A DNA stretch of 8,687 nt from an uncultured Leptospiraceae bacterium (GTDB lineage Bacteria > Spirochaetota > Leptospiria > Leptospirales > Leptospiraceae): contig CALDSP010000300.1 of assembly GCA_937924465.1 (NCBI GenBank), forward strand, positions 1-8,687. The letters are read 5' to 3'. A program made the position numbers and the translations under genes. The notes beneath the pieces were generated by a model. The model was not told the origin of the DNA, searched no databases, and saw only the letters and a list, made by a program, of their open reading frames with translations. Position 1 is the first letter of the stretch; each line of letters starts with the position of its first letter. This document shows, in pieces, positions 6,147-8,687 of the stretch.

Positions 6147-7697
6147 ATGAAAGAAAAAAATCTTGCCGCAATTGATCTTGGAACAAATTCGTTTCATTTG
6201 ATAATAGTTAAGGTCAAAAAAGACGGATCGTTTGAGTCTTTAGGAAAAGAGAAAGAAACAGTTCGCCTGGGTAGTGGAGTTGAAAAAAGAGACATAATAA
6301 CACCCGAAGCCTTCGAAAGAGGAATTCTAACTCTTAAACGCTTTAAAGCCTTAGCTGAAGTTCATGAAGCAGAGATTCGAGCCATTGCTACAAGTGCACT
6401 GAGAGAAGCAAAAAATAGAGATCAATTTTTAGAAAGAGCAGAGAGTGAAATTGGAATTCAAATTGAAATCATTAGTGGTTATGAAGAAGCACGCCTAATT
6501 TACTATGGAATTTTACTTGGTCTCCCCATCTTCAATAAACGTATTTTAATGATCGATATAGGTGGAGGGAGTACAGAACTTCTCATTGGAGAGAAAGGAG
6601 AAGTCCTTTTTGCTCAAAGTTTAAAAATTGGAGCCATTCGACTTACAGACCGATTTTTATATGGAGATCCAAATACAAGTACTCAAATCCAAGAGTGTAG
6701 ACTCTATATTGAAAGCATGCTATCTCCCTACAAAAGAGATATTGAACGTTTTCATCCAGAAATTATAGTAGGTTCTTCTGGAACAGTTCAGTCCATAGCT
6801 AGTATGATACTTGCAAAGAAAGGAGAAGAAGTACCTCGAACCTTAAACTCTTTTGTTTTTACAGACAAAGAATTTTTTGAAATTCGAGAAATTTTAAACA
6901 AAGCAGATACTCTAAAAAAGAGAACTAAAATTGAAGGCTTAGATGTTAAACGTGCAGACATTATTGTAGCTGGAAGTCTCATACTAGAAGAAATTTTTAA
7001 GACTTTTCAAATTAAATCTCTTACTGTTTCTGATTTTGCTTTAAGAGAAGGTATTATTTACGATACAATTCAAAAATGGCAGGAGAATCAAACACCATAT
7101 CATCCACTTGCAAACATTCGTTTAAAAGCAATCAATAGTTTATTCAATTCTTTTCCTTTTGAAAAAGAACATGTAGAACAAGTTACCCGTCTTGCATTAG
7201 AAATTTTTGATCAAACCAAAGAAATTCATAAATCTTCTGGACAAGAAAGGGAATACTTAGAGGCAGCTGCAAAGCTACATGAGATTGGTTTTGGAATCTC
7301 TCATACTTCTCATCATAAACATAGCTACTATATTATTCGAAATTCTGAACTTATGGTAGGTTTTAATTTTGAAGAAATTGAAATTATAGCTCTTGTTGCA
7401 CGTTATCATCGAAAAAGTCCTCCTAAACCCAAACATACAGAATTCCAAGCCTTGTCCAAAAAAGCACAAACCATAGTTCGAAAACTTGCAAGCATTCTGC
7501 GTATTGCAGACGGCTTAGATAGAAGTCATCAATCTATTGTAGAAAACTTGGAATGTGAAATTCAAGATAAAATTCTTTTAATAAAACTCAAATGTAAAAG
7601 AGAATTAGATCCCCATATTGAAATTTGGGCGGCTAAACAAAAAAAAGATTTATTTGAAGAGACCTTTGCACTCAACGTTAGATTTGTTGTTTTATAA
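6147..7697 (+). CDS. ppx: Exopolyphosphatase / pppGpp phosphohydrolase, long HD-domain form
   Basis: This is a Ppx/GppA-family enzyme of the ASKHA fold. It removes terminal phosphate from polyphosphate and/or converts pppGpp to ppGpp; sequence alone does not separate the two. The 516 residues match the long E. coli-type proteins, not the short ~310-residue form. AIDLGTNSFHLII at 8-20 is the first phosphate motif. IISGYEEARLIYYG at 108-121 carries the likely catalytic Glu (E113). MIDIGGGSTELLIG is at 135-148 and VGSSGTVQSIA at 208-218. The C-terminal HD-like domain begins near 320. It contains AAKLHEIG (373-380, His-Glu as in E. coli relatives), HHKHSYYI, ARYHRKSPP (418-426) and RIADGLDRS (452-460). 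The ATG lies 6 bp after the upstream stop, and the nearest AGGA is about 19 nt away, so translation probably depends on coupling. The stop codon abuts that of the convergent crotonase gene. Confidence 0.93.
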   Translation: MKEKNLAAIDLGTNSFHLIIVKVKKDGSFESLGKEKETVRLGSGVEKRDIITPEAFERGILTLKRFKALAEVHEAEIRAIATSALREAKNRDQFLERAESEIGIQIEIISGYEEARLIYYGILLGLPIFNKRILMIDIGGGSTELLIGEKGEVLFAQSLKIGAIRLTDRFLYGDPNTSTQIQECRLYIESMLSPYKRDIERFHPEIIVGSSGTVQSIASMILAKKGEEVPRTLNSFVFTDKEFFEIREILNKADTLKKRTKIEGLDVKRADIIVAGSLILEEIFKTFQIKSLTVSDFALREGIIYDTIQKWQENQTPYHPLANIRLKAINSLFNSFPFEKEHVEQVTRLALEIFDQTKEIHKSSGQEREYLEAAAKLHEIGFGISHTSHHKHSYYIIRNSELMVGFNFEEIEIIALVARYHRKSPPKPKHTEFQALSKKAQTIVRKLASILRIADGLDRSHQSIVENLECEIQDKILLIKLKCKRELDPHIEIWAAKQKKDLFEETFALNVRFVVL

Positions 7698-8486
7698 TTA
7701 AGATAAATCCAAATTAGGCCTTCTTTTTTCTAAGAGAGCTTTCATAGATTCTAAAAGATTTTCACGTATTTTAGGAATTTCTAGCCAAGACTTAGAATTT
7801 TGTAAGTGTAAATTAAAGTCTGCAAGTGCTCTCCGATTTATATTTTGTTTTGTGTAACGAATAGCTGAAAGAGGCAGTTTAAAAAGGGAGTCCAATTTTT
7901 TCAAAGTAAGTTTTCTAAGTTCTTCAGGGGTTTTTGCGACTTCATCAATGAGCCCAATTTCCTTAGCTTCTTTTCCTTTATAAGTGGTTGCCTCTAAACA
8001 AACCTCAGAAATTTTATTAGGATGAATGACATCTTGAATTTTATAAACAAACATACCAGGCAGAGGAAGGCCTACCAGTACCTCTGTAAAACCAATTCTA
8101 CAACCTGATTCTAACATATACCTATAATCACTTGCTACAGTAATTACGGCTCCTCCACCCATAGCATGTCCTGTAACTTCTGTAATAACTGGTTTATCAA
8201 ACCTAAGCATTCTTCCAAATAAAATACATATCTCCCCTACTCCCTCTATTAACTCTTCACCAGAAATGTTTAATAGAGTTTCTGCATCTAAACCATTACA
8301 AAAAAACTTAGGATTTTCAGAAGTAATCACTACAGCTCTTATGGAATCATCTTTTTGGATTTCTTCTAAAATATCTCCCAGTTCATTCATATTTGCTTTA
8401 GTAAGAGAGTTCTGCCAATTTGTTTGAATAGAAATTACTTGAGCGTTCCCATTATTTAATCTTAAAGTATCTCTTTTATAATTCAT
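7698..8486 (-). CDS. Crotonase-family protein, probably enoyl-CoA delta-isomerase
   Basis: This 262-residue protein has the enoyl-CoA hydratase/isomerase fold and acts on acyl-CoA, probably in fatty-acid beta-oxidation. The first oxyanion-hole segment is FFCNGLDAETL (61-71) and the second GHAMGGGAVITVASDYRYM (106-124). Of the two glutamates of classical hydratase (E144 and E164 of the rat enzyme), the first is replaced by V114. The second is kept as E135 in GFTEVLVGLPLP. This one-Glu pattern, with GLD at the oxyanion hole and SDYRYM after the glycine run, resembles mitochondrial delta3,delta2-enoyl-CoA isomerases more than hydratases. The substrate remains unproven, and another crotonase activity is possible. 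The start has no strong ribosome site. A gene on the same strand ends 33 bp upstream, so the two may be co-transcribed. Its stop directly abuts the ppx stop. Confidence 0.88.
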   Translation of the reverse strand: MNYKRDTLRLNNGNAQVISIQTNWQNSLTKANMNELGDILEEIQKDDSIRAVVITSENPKFFCNGLDAETLLNISGEELIEGVGEICILFGRMLRFDKPVITEVTGHAMGGGAVITVASDYRYMLESGCRIGFTEVLVGLPLPGMFVYKIQDVIHPNKISEVCLEATTYKGKEAKEIGLIDEVAKTPEELRKLTLKKLDSLFKLPLSAIRYTKQNINRRALADFNLHLQNSKSWLEIPKIRENLLESMKALLEKRRPNLDLS

Positions 8487-8519
8487 ATAAATTCTTGCTG
8501 TAGCTGTCAGTATAATTGT

Positions 8520-8687
8520 TTATCGTTTGCTATCTTCTAATTTTACTACATTGCACTCAAAATAAACGGGCATAGAAATATTTCCAAAATAATCCTTAGC
8601 TCGAAATTCTATTTTATATTCGCCTGGTTTTGCAAGGACCAATCGGGATGTATAAGGCTTCCAATCTTTGTTTGGATAACGATACTG
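8520..8687 (-). CDS. C-terminal fragment of an unrecognised, Ig-like/OmpL47-like protein
   Basis: A minus-strand frame is open from the right edge of the window to a TAA at 8520-8522 and shows the last 55 residues of a larger protein whose start lies outside. The visible part reads as alternating beta strands: YTSRLVLAKPGEYKIEF, then RAKDYFGNISMPVYFECNVV, and a charged tail KLEDSKR. The pattern 'G-x-Y-x-I-x-F-R-A-x-D-x-x-G-N' is typical of Ig-like or OmpL47-type beta-sandwich repeats found at the ends of spirochaete surface proteins. That resemblance is by eye only, and the family is not assigned. It lies 33 bp upstream of the crotonase gene on the same strand, with no clear promoter or terminator between, so they may form one transcript. 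Confidence 0.6.
   Translation of the reverse strand, partial: QYRYPNKDWKPYTSRLVLAKPGEYKIEFRAKDYFGNISMPVYFECNVVKLEDSKR

Noticed and set aside
6788..6982. Minus-strand frame inside ppx
   Set aside because: Antisense to conserved coding sequence, no recognisable features.
7275..7469. Minus-strand frame inside the ppx HD domain
   Set aside because: Antisense to the conserved HD region; Met/Phe/Asn-rich product with no family resemblance.

Overview
The window is AT-rich spirochaete chromosome, most likely Leptospira or a close relative. The basis is protein resemblance: a long cyclic-nucleotide-binding protein with an internal TPR motif directly upstream of a long Ppx/GppA phosphatase, plus typical Leptospira-like YchF, UGDH and GatB sequences. 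I ran no database search, so genus is an inference. I see no mobile element, CRISPR array, rRNA or phage gene. This looks like ordinary core chromosome with one signalling locus worth attention.

Layout, left to right. (1) The 3' part of aat (N-end-rule Leu/Phe transferase, + strand) runs in from the left edge and its tail overlaps the tail of ychF (- strand). (2) ychF is the downstream gene of a tight minus-strand pair with ugd (UDP-glucose 6-dehydrogenase); 2 bp separate them. (3) A 275-bp intergenic region separates ugd from tRNA-Phe(GAA) and carries promoter-like elements and small inverted repeats. (4) tRNA-Phe (+) ends 2 bp from the stop codon of gatB (-). (5) A 167-bp divergent region serves gatB (-) and a signalling pair on the + strand: a two-domain cNMP-binding/TPR/winged-helix-like protein and, 6 bp on, ppx/gppA. 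(6) ppx/gppA abuts, with no gap, the stop codon of a crotonase-family gene (-) whose active-site pattern fits an enoyl-CoA isomerase better than a hydratase. (7) The C-terminal 55 residues of a secreted-looking beta-sandwich protein enter from the right edge, 33 bp upstream of the crotonase gene and probably in one operon with it.

How the genes work together. Most of the window is housekeeping: protein turnover (aat), translation and its stress control (ychF, tRNA-Phe, gatB), sugar-nucleotide supply for surface polysaccharide (ugd) and fatty-acid metabolism (crotonase). The most interesting unit is the pair at 4911-7697. It would join a cyclic-nucleotide sensor, with one apparently intact and one degenerate binding pocket, to an enzyme that hydrolyses polyphosphate and/or pppGpp, hinting at cross-talk between the two kinds of second messenger. 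All three tail-to-tail junctions lack intergenic space, so transcription termination and antisense overlap there are real questions. I found no clearly new defence or mobile system.
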